DNA of 64,000 nucleotides from Photobacterium sp. TY1-4 (GCF_025398175.1 NZ_CP099734.1:2108001-2172000); one strand, 5' to 3'. Numbered from the stretch's first letter, positions 19,031-29,018 are shown. Numbers and translations: made by a program. The notes: generated from the sequence alone by a model not told the origin.

Positions 19031-19849
19031 ATGAAAACTAAGGTTATTGGTGCACTAGCCCTGGCAGGTTCAATGGTATTCAACCCTGCTGTCGCCAACG
19101 AAACAATTTCCGTTGTAGGCTCAAGCTCCGTATCACCTATCATGGAAGTTCTGGGTGAAACCTACGCAAAAACGCATAACGTGACCGTCGAAGTTCAAGG
19201 TCCGGGTTCGTCTGCCGGTATCCGTGCTGCTCACGATGGTTCTTCAGACCTGGGCATGAGCTCACGTAACCTGAAATCTTCTGAGAAGGCCGACAATATT
19301 ACAGAAGTTGTGATTGCACGTGACGGTATCGCTGTTGTCGTTCATAACAACAACCCAGTTTCTGACCTGACAAAAGAAGAAGTTGCCAAAATCTACAAAG
19401 GTGAAATCACCAACTGGAACCAGGTTGGCGGCGAGAACAAGCCAATCGTCGTTGCGACCCGTGACACCGCTTCCGGTACCCGTGGCGCTTTCGAAGACAT
19501 CATGAGCCTGAAAAAGAAAATCAACGGGACTAAGGTTTCTGCGATTTCTCAACGCGCTCAGGTTGCCAGCGGTAACGGCCAGCTGAAAACCATCGTCGCC
19601 AACAACCCGTTTGCTATCGGCTATATCTCTCTGGGCTCTGTTGACGGCTCTGTGAAGCCTCTGGCTATCGAAGGTCACAAGCCTTCTGTTGAAGCGATTA
19701 AATCCGGCGAGTACGGTGTTCAGCGTCCGTTCCTGGTCGTGTACAAAGACGGTCGCCCTTCAAAAGCCGCACTGGAATTCCTGAGCTGGGTTCAGACTGA
19801 AGACGCACAGAAAATCGTCGCCAACAAAGGCTTCATCGCAATTAACTAA
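19031..19849 (+). CDS. pstS: Periplasmic phosphate-binding protein PstS
   Basis: This 272-residue protein has a signal peptide (cleavage near AVA-NE). The phosphate-binding loop signatures are SVVGSSSVSPIMEVL, GPGSSAGIRAA, DLGMSSRNL, VARDGIAVVVH and RDTASGTRGAFE. It delivers orthophosphate to the PstCAB ABC importer. AGGA precedes the ATG. It is the first gene of pstSCAB, with a 108-bp gap holding a hairpin before pstC, as expected if the binding protein is made in excess. It is shorter than E. coli PstS (about 346) and of the type found in the second Vibrio pst system. Confidence 0.95.
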   Translation: MKTKVIGALALAGSMVFNPAVANETISVVGSSSVSPIMEVLGETYAKTHNVTVEVQGPGSSAGIRAAHDGSSDLGMSSRNLKSSEKADNITEVVIARDGIAVVVHNNNPVSDLTKEEVAKIYKGEITNWNQVGGENKPIVVATRDTASGTRGAFEDIMSLKKKINGTKVSAISQRAQVASGNGQLKTIVANNPFAIGYISLGSVDGSVKPLAIEGHKPSVEAIKSGEYGVQRPFLVVYKDGRPSKAALEFLSWVQTEDAQKIVANKGFIAIN

Positions 19850-19867
19850 TTCATCTGCAACTCCTTT

Positions 19868-19899
19868 GCCGGCCAGCGTCAATGATGGCGGTGGCCGGT
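19868..19899 (+). terminator. Stem-loop between pstS and pstC
   Basis: GCCGGCCA (19868-19875) and TGGCCGGT (19892-19899) form an 8-bp stem with a 16-base loop, followed only by CTTTC. It is probably an mRNA-stabilising or attenuating hairpin rather than a full terminator. Confidence 0.55.
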
Positions 19900-19957
19900 C
19901 TTTCACTTCCTCGATATTTAGGCAATCCAATTCTGGCTAGGTATCTGGAGAGACACT

Positions 19958-20869
19958 ATGACCATCGCAAATAACATAGAAAGAACAACCAAAGGATCGT
20001 CGCTCAAAGCCAAAGATAAAATTGACTGGCGCGAGCTCTTCTTCAAATACCTGTTTTTAGGCAGTGCTGCCCTGGGTATTTTCTCACTCATTACGATCGG
20101 CTACTTCATTTTCCGTGAAGGTTACGCAGCGATTGAACACTCCGGCATCACCGGCATTGTGTTCGGTAACGACTGGTTACCACCTGCGCTGTACGGGATT
20201 GCGCCGATGATCGTCGCCTCAGTCGTCTCAACCGCTGGTGCGGTTGTCCTGGGCGTGCCCATCGGTGTCCTGACGGCAATTTTCATCGCCGAAGTCGCGC
20301 CAAAGCGCGTGTCCGATATTATCCGCCCGATGATCGAACTGCTGGCCGGTATTCCGTCTGTCGTTTACGGTTTCTTCGGCTTGGTGATTATCGTGCCGAT
20401 GATTCAGAATATTTTCGACGTCCCAGCCGGGAACACCGTGCTGGCGGGGATTGTGGTGCTGGCCGTGATGATTCTGCCAACCGTGATTACCGTGTCGGAA
20501 ACCTCTATCCGTGCCGTTCCGCGCAGCTACAAAGAAGGCTCGCTGGCACTGGGTGCTTCGCACATGTTCACCATCTTTAAGCTGCTGGTTCCGGCAGCCC
20601 GCTCCGGCATCATGACCGGCGTGATCCTGGGGATTGCCCGGGCCCTGGGTGAAACCATGGCCATCATCATGGTGATGGGGAACTCGCCAGCCATGCCAGA
20701 AGGCCTGCTGGACTCTGCCCGGACCCTGACCGCAAATATTGCCATTGAAATGTCTTACGCCACCGGTGTTCACGCCAGTGCGCTGTACGCCACCGGTATT
20801 GTGTTGCTGGTCTTTATCATGATGTTGAACGCCGCGTTGCTCTATCTGAACCGCGAGCGTGCGAGGTAA
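19958..20869 (+). CDS. pstC: Phosphate ABC transporter permease PstC
   Basis: This 303-residue inner-membrane permease has about six membrane helices. The cytoplasmic EAA-type loop typical of PstC is present (EGSLALGASHMFTIFKLLVP), as are IELLAGIPSVVYGFFGL and the C-terminal RALGETMAIIMVMGN. It forms the translocation pore with PstA, energised by PstB. GGAGAG precedes the ATG. Five bases separate it from pstA. Confidence 0.95.
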   Translation: MTIANNIERTTKGSSLKAKDKIDWRELFFKYLFLGSAALGIFSLITIGYFIFREGYAAIEHSGITGIVFGNDWLPPALYGIAPMIVASVVSTAGAVVLGVPIGVLTAIFIAEVAPKRVSDIIRPMIELLAGIPSVVYGFFGLVIIVPMIQNIFDVPAGNTVLAGIVVLAVMILPTVITVSETSIRAVPRSYKEGSLALGASHMFTIFKLLVPAARSGIMTGVILGIARALGETMAIIMVMGNSPAMPEGLLDSARTLTANIAIEMSYATGVHASALYATGIVLLVFIMMLNAALLYLNRERAR

Positions 20870-20874
20870 TCCCT

Positions 20875-21741
20875 ATGTCTATTTATTCAAAAAATGCTGC
20901 CAAGCAGCAGCTCAAAGATAAAATCTCGCTCAGTGTCATCTGGCTGTCAGCCTCAGTAACGGTCGGTTTCTTGCTGTGGGTCGTCTGGTACATCCTGAGC
21001 AACGGTCTGGCCCATGTAGACTGGAGCTTCATCACCAGCAACTACACCACCATCGGGCAAGAGTCCGGGATCTGGCCAATGATTGTCTCGACCCTGTACA
21101 TGGTTGCCGCTTCGATTGCTGTTGCCGCACCCATGGGGATCATGACCGCCATTTACCTGACCGAATATGCCAAAGTCGGCAGCCGCCTGGTCAAAGTGAT
21201 TCGTTTCTGTACGGAATCCCTGGCCGGTATCCCGTCAATTATTTACGGCTTGTTCGGGATGACCTTTTTCGTCGTCGTCCTGGGTTTCGGCTACTCGATT
21301 CTGTCAGGTGCCCTGACGTTGAGTATCCTGATCCTGCCGGTGATTATCCGGACGACGGAAGAAGCCCTGATGGCTGTGCCGCACACGTATCGTGAAGGCT
21401 CATACGGCTTGGGCGCCTCAAAAATTTACACCATCTGGAGACTCATTCTGCCAAGCGCTATGCCGGGCATCGTGACCTCCATCATCCTCAGCGTAGGTCG
21501 CGTGATCGGTGAATCAGCACCGGTGTTCCTCACCGCAGGTATGGTCGCCCGGATTCCGGAGAGCATGCTTGACTCCGGTCGGACACTGACTGTTCACCTG
21601 TATAAGTTGACCCAGGAACTCTACACCATCCATGAATGGAACCAGGCGTATGCCACCGCCACCATTCTGATTGTGGTTGTTCTTGTGATTAACATGATCA
21701 CCAAACTGATTGCGAACCGATTCAACACTGCGACTTACTAA
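20875..21741 (+). CDS. pstA: Phosphate ABC transporter permease PstA
   Basis: This 288-residue partner permease of PstC has membrane helices plus FCTESLAGIPSIIYGLFGM, the EAA loop EGSYGLGASKIYTIWRLILP and VGRVIGESAPVFLTAG. GAGGTAA at the end of pstC provides the ribosome-binding site. It is 18 bp upstream of pstB in the same operon. Confidence 0.95.
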   Translation: MSIYSKNAAKQQLKDKISLSVIWLSASVTVGFLLWVVWYILSNGLAHVDWSFITSNYTTIGQESGIWPMIVSTLYMVAASIAVAAPMGIMTAIYLTEYAKVGSRLVKVIRFCTESLAGIPSIIYGLFGMTFFVVVLGFGYSILSGALTLSILILPVIIRTTEEALMAVPHTYREGSYGLGASKIYTIWRLILPSAMPGIVTSIILSVGRVIGESAPVFLTAGMVARIPESMLDSGRTLTVHLYKLTQELYTIHEWNQAYATATILIVVVLVINMITKLIANRFNTATY

Positions 21742-21759
21742 AATTTGAGGAAGAGAAAC

Positions 21760-22509
21760 ATGAACAAATTTGATATTGAAAACCTGGACCTGTACTACGG
21801 CGACAACCAAGCGCTGAAGAAAATCTGCCTGCCGATCCCGCAACGTCAGGTCACGGCCCTGATCGGTCCGTCCGGCTGTGGTAAATCCACCCTGCTGCGT
21901 TGCCTGAACCGCATGAACGACCTGATCGAAGGCGTTAAAATCGACGGCAAACTGACCATGGACGGCGAAGACGTCTACGGCAACATCGATGTGTCCCAGC
22001 TGCGCATTAAAGTGGGCATGGTGTTCCAGAAGCCAAACCCGTTCCCGATGAGCATCTATGAAAACGTTGCCTACGGCCTGCGCGCCCAGGGCATCAGCGA
22101 CAAAAAACAACTGGATGAAGTGGTTGAGCGTTCGCTGCGTGGCGCGGCGCTATGGGATGAAGTGAAAGACCGTCTGAAATCACACGCATTCGGCCTGTCC
22201 GGCGGTCAGCAGCAGCGCCTGTGTATCGCCCGGACCATTGCCATGGAGCCAGAAGTGATCCTGATGGATGAACCAACATCGGCCCTGGACCCAATTGCCA
22301 CCAAGAAAATTGAAGACCTGATGGAGTCGCTGAAGAAAGACTTCACCATTGTTATCGTCACCCACTCCATGCAGCAGGCACGCCGGATCTCAGACCGCAC
22401 CGCCTTCTTCCTGATGGGTGAGCTGGTTGAACACGATAGTACGCACGCACTGTTTACTGACCCACGCGATGATCGCACCCGTGGTTACGTTAACGGTGAT
22501 TTTGGCTAA
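21760..22509 (+). CDS. pstB: Phosphate ABC transporter ATP-binding protein PstB
   Basis: This 249-residue ABC ATPase has Walker A GPSGCGKS, the signature [14 protein letters not shown], Walker [14 protein letters not shown] and the H-loop IVTHSMQQA. It powers PstSCA phosphate import. The ATG at 21760 follows GAGGAAGAG. A TTG at 21745 is in frame but inferior. The operon ends here in a strong terminator with no phoU. Coupling to PhoR signalling would need PhoU encoded elsewhere. Confidence 0.96.
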   Translation: MNKFDIENLDLYYGDNQALKKICLPIPQRQVTALIGPSGCGKSTLLRCLNRMNDLIEGVKIDGKLTMDGEDVYGNIDVSQLRIKVGMVFQKPNPFPMSIYENVAYGLRAQGISDKKQLDEVVERSLRGAALWDEVKDRLKSHAFGLSGGQQQRLCIARTIAMEPEVILMDEPTSALDPIATKKIEDLMESLKKDFTIVIVTHSMQQARRISDRTAFFLMGELVEHDSTHALFTDPRDDRTRGYVNGDFG

Positions 22510-22582
22510 ACCAGCCACTTTTGATCATCTTCCTCGGCTCGCAGTCCGTGTAACCGAATAATAAAAAGCGATGGTACTTATT

Positions 22583-22611
22583 GCCCTCTTCTCGTAAGAG
22601 GGCTTTTTTTT
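22583..22611 (+). terminator. Terminator of pstSCAB
   Basis: GCCCTCTT, loop CTCGT and AAGAGGGC are followed by eight T residues. Confidence 0.92.
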
Positions 22612-22648
22612 GCTCTTTTATTGGATCGTTTCAGTATCCCGGATGGCC

Positions 22649-23575
22649 TTACATCGGCATCCCGCGCACGTCCCCTTCCGGTCGACAGTTTGGATAGTTT
22701 TCCGCTTCCGCCAGCAGAAAATCGATAAACGTCCGCACCGCCAGCGAGCGGTAATTGCGGGACGGATACACCAGCCAGCCGAAGCTCATATACGGGTCAA
22801 CCTCTTCGAACAAGCGAAGCACCATCCCGCGCTCGACGTAATAACTCGCCAGCTCATCGGGCATCAAAATGATCCCGCGCCCCTGCAGGCAGGCTTCCAT
22901 GATCAGCGGGACGCTGTTCATGATCAGATTCCCGGACACTTCAATGGTTTGATCGGCACTAATCGGCATCTGATTCTTGAGCGTCCCGTTCGGGTAGCGG
23001 TAAACGATAAAATTATGATTGGCCATATCTTCCGGAGAGACCGGCATGCCGAACTTGTCGATGTAATCCTGGGTGGCGTAATAGCCAAAGGACGCCGACT
23101 TAAACGGCCGTGCAATCAGGCTGGAGTCTTCCAGTTTCTCACCGACCCGCAACGCCACATCAATATGACGCTCGATCAGGTTATGCTCTTCCGAGCTGCA
23201 AATCACCTCGACGCTGACCTTGGGGTACATATCCATGAACTGAAAGATCAGCCGTCCGATTTCCATAATCCCCGGCAGCGGCAACAACTGCACCCGTAAA
23301 TGCCCGGAAATCTCGTAAGTCGGCGCCGTGATTTCCTGAATACTCAATTCCAGCTCATCCAGAATACGCTTGGTTTTCTCATAAAACTTATGCCCGGCAT
23401 CGGTCAGCTGCATCGAACGATTATTGCGATGAAACAAGCGGATCGACAACTCGTCTTCCAGCGATTTAATCCGACGGCTGAGGTTCGATTTGGGCAAATC
23501 AAAAATCTCCGCAGCCCGGATCAAGCTGCCCGCATCAACAACTTGATGAAATAGTTTCATATCTTCAGTCTTCAT
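22649..23575 (-). CDS. LysR-family transcriptional regulator, divergent from RND pump
   Basis: This 308-residue LTTR has its helix-turn-helix at residues about 18-40 (SLIRAAEIFDLPKSNLSRRI) and an effector domain of the AaeR/DmlR-like branch (DVALRVGEKLEDSSLIARPF). GAGGGG five bases before the ATG at 23575 sets the start. The GTG one codon upstream is too close to it. It is divergent from the RND adaptor gene across 158 bp, so it is the probable local regulator. Confidence 0.88.
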   Translation of the reverse strand: MKTEDMKLFHQVVDAGSLIRAAEIFDLPKSNLSRRIKSLEDELSIRLFHRNNRSMQLTDAGHKFYEKTKRILDELELSIQEITAPTYEISGHLRVQLLPLPGIMEIGRLIFQFMDMYPKVSVEVICSSEEHNLIERHIDVALRVGEKLEDSSLIARPFKSASFGYYATQDYIDKFGMPVSPEDMANHNFIVYRYPNGTLKNQMPISADQTIEVSGNLIMNSVPLIMEACLQGRGIILMPDELASYYVERGMVLRLFEEVDPYMSFGWLVYPSRNYRSLAVRTFIDFLLAEAENYPNCRPEGDVRGMPM

Positions 23576-23733
23576 CACAACCCCTCAGTTCACAGCCGGT
23601 GCCCATTGTAAATCAAATCATGCGCAATTTTGTTCCACTTTTCGGAACACATATTCCCAAATCGTCCGGTTATTCGCAACTCAAGTGATCGGTATAGTGT
23701 GCGCATGAGATGCGAATAAGGAACAACATCAAA

Positions 23734-24873
23734 ATGACGCCTAAATCCCTGAGCTTAATTGCCCTGCTCATTGTACCGGTTCTCTCCGGCTGCAACGATG
23801 TCGAAAGCGCAATTCAGCCTGAACCGCCGATCCGTCCGGTCAAACTCATGACGATCGAAGACATGAAGCTCGAGCAACAGCGTATTTTCCCGGCCAAGAT
23901 TGCAGCGAGCCGGCAAGCGGATCTGGCCTTTCGAATCGGTGGTGAGCTGGTGAAACTTGAGCTGGTCGAAGGACAGCAAGTGAACAAAAGCGAACTACTC
24001 GCCCAACTCGATGATCGCGACGCCAAAAACGCCCTGCTCAATGCCGAGGCCAATCATGAGCTGGCGTTGGTCGATTTTACCCGCAAGCAAGAGCTGTACA
24101 ACCGCAAGCTGATCTCCAAAGCCGAGTTTGATACGGCCAAGGCGACGCTGAAATCTGCGCAGGCAGCGCTGAATACCGCACGGGATCAGTTGGCCTATAC
24201 TCGTCTCGAAGCACCATTCTCCGGGATCGTGGCAAAAATCAATCTGGATAACTATCAGAATGTGCAACCCACCCAAGTGGTCCTGACCCTGCAAGGAAAC
24301 GAGAAAATCGATGTGAGTATTCAGGTCCCTGAATCACTGCTGATGTCCCTGAAAAATATCTCCTTCGACGAAGCCTTCAAGCCCCGCGTTCGTTTCAGTG
24401 CCCCGCAAACCCTGGCCCTGGAGAAAGGCTTTACCCCGACCCTGACCTCGTCGCGCCAGTCGTCCACCTATCCGGTCCAGTTTAAAGAGCGAGCCAGCAA
24501 AGTCAGTCCGGGCAGCCAGACCTACGAGGTTGTGTTCAGCCTGATCCCGCCGGAAAACCTCAACATTCTGCCGGGCATGAGCGCTGAGTTACTGCTGGAT
24601 ATGTCTGCCCTCAGCCAGCACCAACAAGCCATTGCCATTTTGCCGATGACCGCAATTGTCCGGACCGACAACAGCACCGACACCAAAGTCTGGCGCTATG
24701 ATCACACCACCAACCAGATCGAAGCCGTTTCAGTTCATCTGGGCAAAATTCGCGGGAACGGCATTGAGGTGGTGTCCGGCCTGCAAACCGGGGATCAAAT
24801 CGTGGCTGTCGGTGCAACAGCCCTCAAAGACAACATGGAAGTCAAACCCCTGCGTTGGGAACGGGGCGTTTAA
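23734..24873 (+). CDS. RND efflux periplasmic adaptor (membrane fusion protein), lipoprotein
   Basis: This 379-residue adaptor has a lipoprotein signal peptide ending in the lipobox LSGC. A barrel-sandwich/lipoyl half follows (FRIGGELVKLELVEGQQVNKSELLAQLD), then a coiled-coil hairpin (NAEANHELALVDF to ARDQLAYTRL) and the second lipoyl half (APFSGIVAKI). Beta-barrel and membrane-proximal domains complete it. It connects the inner-membrane pump encoded 3 bp downstream to an outer-membrane TolC-type channel not encoded here. The ATG at 23734 begins a canonical signal peptide. An upstream in-frame ATG at 23710 would add eight polar residues. Confidence 0.92.
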   Translation: MTPKSLSLIALLIVPVLSGCNDVESAIQPEPPIRPVKLMTIEDMKLEQQRIFPAKIAASRQADLAFRIGGELVKLELVEGQQVNKSELLAQLDDRDAKNALLNAEANHELALVDFTRKQELYNRKLISKAEFDTAKATLKSAQAALNTARDQLAYTRLEAPFSGIVAKINLDNYQNVQPTQVVLTLQGNEKIDVSIQVPESLLMSLKNISFDEAFKPRVRFSAPQTLALEKGFTPTLTSSRQSSTYPVQFKERASKVSPGSQTYEVVFSLIPPENLNILPGMSAELLLDMSALSQHQQAIAILPMTAIVRTDNSTDTKVWRYDHTTNQIEAVSVHLGKIRGNGIEVVSGLQTGDQIVAVGATALKDNMEVKPLRWERGV

Positions 24874-24876
24874 TTC

Positions 24877-27800
24877 ATGAATGTGGCTCATTACAGTATT
24901 AAAAACAAAGTCGTCAGCTGGATGTTCGTATTGCTGATGCTGATTGGCGGCGCGGTGTCATTCACCGGCCTTGGCCAGTTGGAATTTCCTGAATTTACGA
25001 TCAAAAACGCGCTGGTGATCACACCATACCCCGGTGCATCGCCCGAGCAGGTCGAAGAAGAAGTCACCCTGCCGCTGGAAGATGCCATTCAGAAAATGCA
25101 GCAGGTCAAACATATCACCTCGATCAACAGCGCCGGGTTGTCCCAGATTGAAATCGAGATGAAAGATACCTACGACGCGACAGAGCTCCCGCAAGTGTGG
25201 GATGAGTTGCGCCGTAAAGTCAACGACACCATCAGCCAGCTGCCGCCGGGCACAGCACAGCCGATCATCATCGATGATTTCTCCGACGTTTTCGGCGTCC
25301 TGCTGAACATCCGTGGTGACGGCTACGACTACCGCGAGCTGGAAAACTACGCCAATTACCTGCGCCGTGAGCTGGTGATGATTGAAGGGGTTAAAAAAGT
25401 CTCCGTCGCCGGTGTGCCGGAAGAGCAAGTCGTAGTCGAGATCAGCCAGGAGAAACTCACCGCACTGGGGCAGGACCAGGGCTATATCTACAGCCAGATC
25501 CAAAATCAGAACGTGGTCTCGAACGCCGGTAAAATCCTCGTCGGCGGCAACCGGATCCGGATTCACCCAACCGGTGAGTTCGACGATGTATCCGAGATGA
25601 ACCGACTGCTGGTCAGCCCGCCGAACAGTGAAGACCTGGTCTACCTGGGCGATATTGCCAAAGTGTACAAAACCACCACCGAAACCCCGGATATCCTGTA
25701 TCACAACCAGGGCCAGAATGCCCTGTCGCTCGGCGTCTCCTTCGCCGGGGGGGTCAATGTCGTCGATGTCTCCAAAGCCGTTTCCGCCAAAATCACCGAA
25801 ATGCAATCCCAGTTACCGATAGGGATGGAACTCAACACCGTCTATGACCAGGGGTCTGCAGTTGAAGTGTCCGTCCAGGGCTTTTTAGTCAACCTGGCAC
25901 AATCGGTCGCGATCGTGATTGTCGTGCTGCTGATGTTCATGGGCCTGCGCTCCGGGATCCTCATGGGCGCGGTCCTGCTGCTGACAATTTTCGGCACCTT
26001 CATCATGATGAACGTGATGGGCATTCAGCTACAAATCATCTCACTCGGCGCGCTGATCATTGCGCTGGGGATGCTGGTTGATAACGCCATCGTGGTCACC
26101 GAAGGGGTGCTGATCGGTATTCAGCGCGGCCAAACCCGCCTTGAAGCGGCGGGGCAAATCGTCAAGCAAACCCAGTGGCCGCTGCTGGGTGCGACCGTGA
26201 TTGCCATTCTCGCCTTCGCGCCGATCGGCCTGTCCGGCGATGCAACCGGTGAATTCCTCAATTCGCTGTTTAAGGTTCTGCTGGTATCGCTGTTTATCAG
26301 TTGGATCACGGCGATTACTATCACCCCGTTCTTCTGCCATCTGCTGTTTAAAGACGGCGAAGCCACGGATGAGCCGCAGGATATGTATCAGGGGTGGTTC
26401 TTCAGCCTCTACCGGACCCTGCTGACCGCCGCAATGCGTTTCCGGGCCGCCAGTATCGGGTTGGTTCTGGTCATGCTGATCGCAGCGGTGTACGGCATGG
26501 GGCATGTAAAGAATGTCTTTTTCCCACCGTCAAATACCCCGATTTTCTTTGTTGACGTCTGGATGCCGGAAGGCACCGATATCCGCACCACCGAAGATTT
26601 CATCAAACAAGTTGAAGACGACATGCTGCAGTACGAGACCAAGAACCATGTGGGCCTGAAAAACCTGACCTCGGTGATTGGTCAGGGGGCGCAGCGCTTC
26701 GTGCTGCCTTATGTGCCGGAAAAAGGCTATGCAGCTTATGCCCAGCTCATTATCGAGATGGACAGCCTGGAACAGCAAACCCGCAATATGCCGCAGCTCA
26801 CAGACTATCTCCGAGCGACTTATCCGGAAGCTGAGTTCCGGGTCAAGTATCTGGAAAACGGCCCGACGCCACCAGCCAAGATTGAAGCGCGTTTCTACGG
26901 GGAAGACCCGCAGATCCTGCGTCAGCTGGCTGCTCAGGCCGAGCAGATCATGATTGCCGAACCGACGGCGGAGAATGTCCGTCACAACTGGCGTAATCAG
27001 GTCACGGTGGTTCGCCCGCAACTGAACCTCGCCCAGTCACGGGAAGTGGGGATCAGCAAACAGGATCTGGACACCGCGCTGCTGACCAATTTCAGCGGCA
27101 AGATTATCGGCACCTACCGCGAGCAATCGCACCTGATGCCAATCCTGGCCCGGGCACCGGAGCAAGAACGACTCGATGCCGACAGCCTGCACAAGCTGCA
27201 GGTCTGGAGTTCGGAATACAACACCTTTGTGCCGGTCAGCCAGATTGTGTCTGCGTTTGAGACCGAGTGGGAAAACCCGATCATCATGCGTCGCGATCGC
27301 AAGCGTATGCTGACCGTGATGGCCGACCCGATCCTGGGAACGGAAGAAACTGCAGACTCGGTCCACCGTAAGATCCGGAACGAAATCGAGGCAATTCCGC
27401 TACCGGAAGGCTACACCCTGGAATGGGGCGGCGAGTATGAAACCTCGCGGGATGCACAGACCAGCGTCTTCAGCTCACTGCCGATGGGCTACCTGGCAAT
27501 GTTCCTGATCACCGTGTTGCTGTTTAACTCCGTGCGTCAGCCGTTGGTGATCTGGTTCAATGTCCCACTGGCGATTATCGGGGTTGCGGCAGGCCTACTG
27601 CTGCTCAATTCACCCCTGAGCTTCATGGCGATCCTCGGCATGCTGAGCCTGAGCGGGATGATTATTAAAAACGGCATTGTCCTGGTCGATCAGATCCGGG
27701 TAGAGCTCGACAGTGGCAAACCCACCTACGACGCCATTTTCGACTCTTCGGTCAGCCGGGTCCGGCCGGTGTGCATGGCGGCCATCACCACCATGCTGGG

Positions 27801-27990
27801 GATGGTCCCGTTGATTTTCGACCCATTCTTTGAAGCCATGGCGGTCACCATCATCTTCGGCCTGGGTTTTGCCACCCTGCTGACGCTGATAGTCTTGCCG
27901 GTTAGCTATGCGCTGCTGTTTCGGGTGCCCCATCCGCACCGCACAGGGGCGTCTGAGCGGGCGTCCGAACCGGCACTGGCGGCGTCATAA
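24877..27990 (+). CDS. RND-family efflux transporter
   Basis: This 1037-residue inner-membrane proton-driven exporter has the two-fold RND layout: TM1, a large periplasmic loop, TM2-7, a second loop, then TM8-12. Proton-relay positions are visible. TM4 reads GMLVDNAIVV, where AcrB has two Asp residues (D407, D408) and this protein has Asp-Asn. TM10 reads GMIIKNGIVLVDQI, with the conserved Lys. The Asp-Asn variant is common in other RND subgroups, so it is not evidence of inactivity. Substrates cannot be read from the sequence. The ATG overlaps no gene and lies 3 bp after the adaptor stop. Confidence 0.95.
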   Translation: MNVAHYSIKNKVVSWMFVLLMLIGGAVSFTGLGQLEFPEFTIKNALVITPYPGASPEQVEEEVTLPLEDAIQKMQQVKHITSINSAGLSQIEIEMKDTYDATELPQVWDELRRKVNDTISQLPPGTAQPIIIDDFSDVFGVLLNIRGDGYDYRELENYANYLRRELVMIEGVKKVSVAGVPEEQVVVEISQEKLTALGQDQGYIYSQIQNQNVVSNAGKILVGGNRIRIHPTGEFDDVSEMNRLLVSPPNSEDLVYLGDIAKVYKTTTETPDILYHNQGQNALSLGVSFAGGVNVVDVSKAVSAKITEMQSQLPIGMELNTVYDQGSAVEVSVQGFLVNLAQSVAIVIVVLLMFMGLRSGILMGAVLLLTIFGTFIMMNVMGIQLQIISLGALIIALGMLVDNAIVVTEGVLIGIQRGQTRLEAAGQIVKQTQWPLLGATVIAILAFAPIGLSGDATGEFLNSLFKVLLVSLFISWITAITITPFFCHLLFKDGEATDEPQDMYQGWFFSLYRTLLTAAMRFRAASIGLVLVMLIAAVYGMGHVKNVFFPPSNTPIFFVDVWMPEGTDIRTTEDFIKQVEDDMLQYETKNHVGLKNLTSVIGQGAQRFVLPYVPEKGYAAYAQLIIEMDSLEQQTRNMPQLTDYLRATYPEAEFRVKYLENGPTPPAKIEARFYGEDPQILRQLAAQAEQIMIAEPTAENVRHNWRNQVTVVRPQLNLAQSREVGISKQDLDTALLTNFSGKIIGTYREQSHLMPILARAPEQERLDADSLHKLQVWSSEYNTFVPVSQIVSAFETEWENPIIMRRDRKRMLTVMADPILGTEETADSVHRKIRNEIEAIPLPEGYTLEWGGEYETSRDAQTSVFSSLPMGYLAMFLITVLLFNSVRQPLVIWFNVPLAIIGVAAGLLLLNSPLSFMAILGMLSLSGMIIKNGIVLVDQIRVELDSGKPTYDAIFDSSVSRVRPVCMAAITTMLGMVPLIFDPFFEAMAVTIIFGLGFATLLTLIVLPVSYALLFRVPHPHRTGASERASEPALAAS

Positions 27991-28035
27991 TGTCATCACG
28001 CATCCTGTAATGTAAATTAAGCGACTCGCTGCTTT

Positions 28036-28060
28036 GCCCGCCAATCTGGCGGGCTTTTTT
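28036..28060 (+). terminator. Terminator of the RND operon
   Basis: GCCCGCC, loop AATCT and GGCGGGC are followed by six T residues. Confidence 0.9.
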
Positions 28061-28424
28061 ATCTCCGGCCGCCATTGCATTCACCCAGAAAATAAATCCT
28101 TATTGAACAAAGGCCTGAATTCGAAAATAAGCCGATAACTGACATCCGCCTAACATATCCCGCGTTGATTTTTGCCAAGCTATTCACGGCCATCGCTGTA
28201 ACAGCACCATCTGACGTAGATTGACCACAGCTTCGGCCGCCCGGAGTGGCCCGGCAACCGCCTGTTCATGTTCAGTTCAAGCGAAACCGGGCATGATAAA
28301 CAGACGTTCCGGGCTCCGGTCTCTATACTCAATAACGACAGCACATTGAAAAATATAGCGACAGCACCTTGAAAAATAGCAACAATTTATCCGAAATTAT
28401 CCTTCATCCGTTGGGGAATGAATC
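28061..28424. other. Intergenic region with a 20-bp direct repeat
   Basis: No gene is seen. Two near-identical 20-mers, CGACAGCACATTGAAAAATA (28336) and CGACAGCACCTTGAAAAATA (28359), lie 23 bp apart just upstream of the META-domain gene. They may be a regulator site or a simple local duplication. Confidence 0.5.
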
Positions 28425-28862
28425 ATGAAAAAGCGCTTACTGACGGCTCTCGCCATTACCACCCTGCTCTCGGCGTGTGCCGCCGACAAGCCGACACCAC
28501 CCAAAATGATCGCAGACACTGATCTGGCCACCCACAACTGGGTGCTAACCAAAGTCGACAGCTCCCCCGTTTCGCTCCCGGAACCTTTCTCCGCCCCGAC
28601 CCTGCAGTTTGATCCGGATATGGCTGCTAACGGCCACTCCGGTTGTAACCGTTATTTCGGTCAGGCGGAGCTGAAAGCGGGCAAACTACGCATTGAGAAA
28701 ATGGGCATGACCATGATGGCCTGTCCGGCACCGGCGATGGAAATGGAACAACTGATGAGTAGCACGCTGATGGACTGGAGCCAGGCCAGCATTGTTGGGA
28801 ATGAACTGGTGCTGAGCAACCGGGAGCACACCCTGATCTTCAAACGTCAGGATAACCAGTAA
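28425..28862 (+). CDS. META-domain lipoprotein (HslJ-like)
   Basis: This 145-residue protein has a lipoprotein signal peptide (lipobox LSAC). One META domain is recognisable by HNWVLTKVD, GHSGCNRYFG, a GMTMMACPAPAMEME segment and the terminal HTLIFKR. HslJ-type proteins are envelope proteins linked to heat shock and novobiocin resistance in E. coli, with unclear biochemistry. GGGGA precedes the ATG. It is transcribed towards metE and shares a bidirectional terminator with it. Confidence 0.85.
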   Translation: MKKRLLTALAITTLLSACAADKPTPPKMIADTDLATHNWVLTKVDSSPVSLPEPFSAPTLQFDPDMAANGHSGCNRYFGQAELKAGKLRIEKMGMTMMACPAPAMEMEQLMSSTLMDWSQASIVGNELVLSNREHTLIFKRQDNQ

Positions 28863-28991
28863 GCCCGGTCGTAACGACACCGATTGCGTCCCGGTTCGGC
28901 ATGGTCCGAACAGGTCAATGCCTGGGTAAATTCAGTCTGGAAGTGGATTCGCTAACTCAGCGGATCCGATGCTGAACGGATGAGAGCAAAC

Positions 28992-29018
28992 AAAAAGAGC
29001 GCCGAAGCGCTCTTTTTT
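28992..29018. terminator. Bidirectional terminator between META-lipoprotein gene and metE
   Basis: AAAAAGAGCGC, loop CGAA and GCGCTCTTTTTT form a stem with T-tracts on both strands. It serves the converging genes on each side. Confidence 0.92.
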
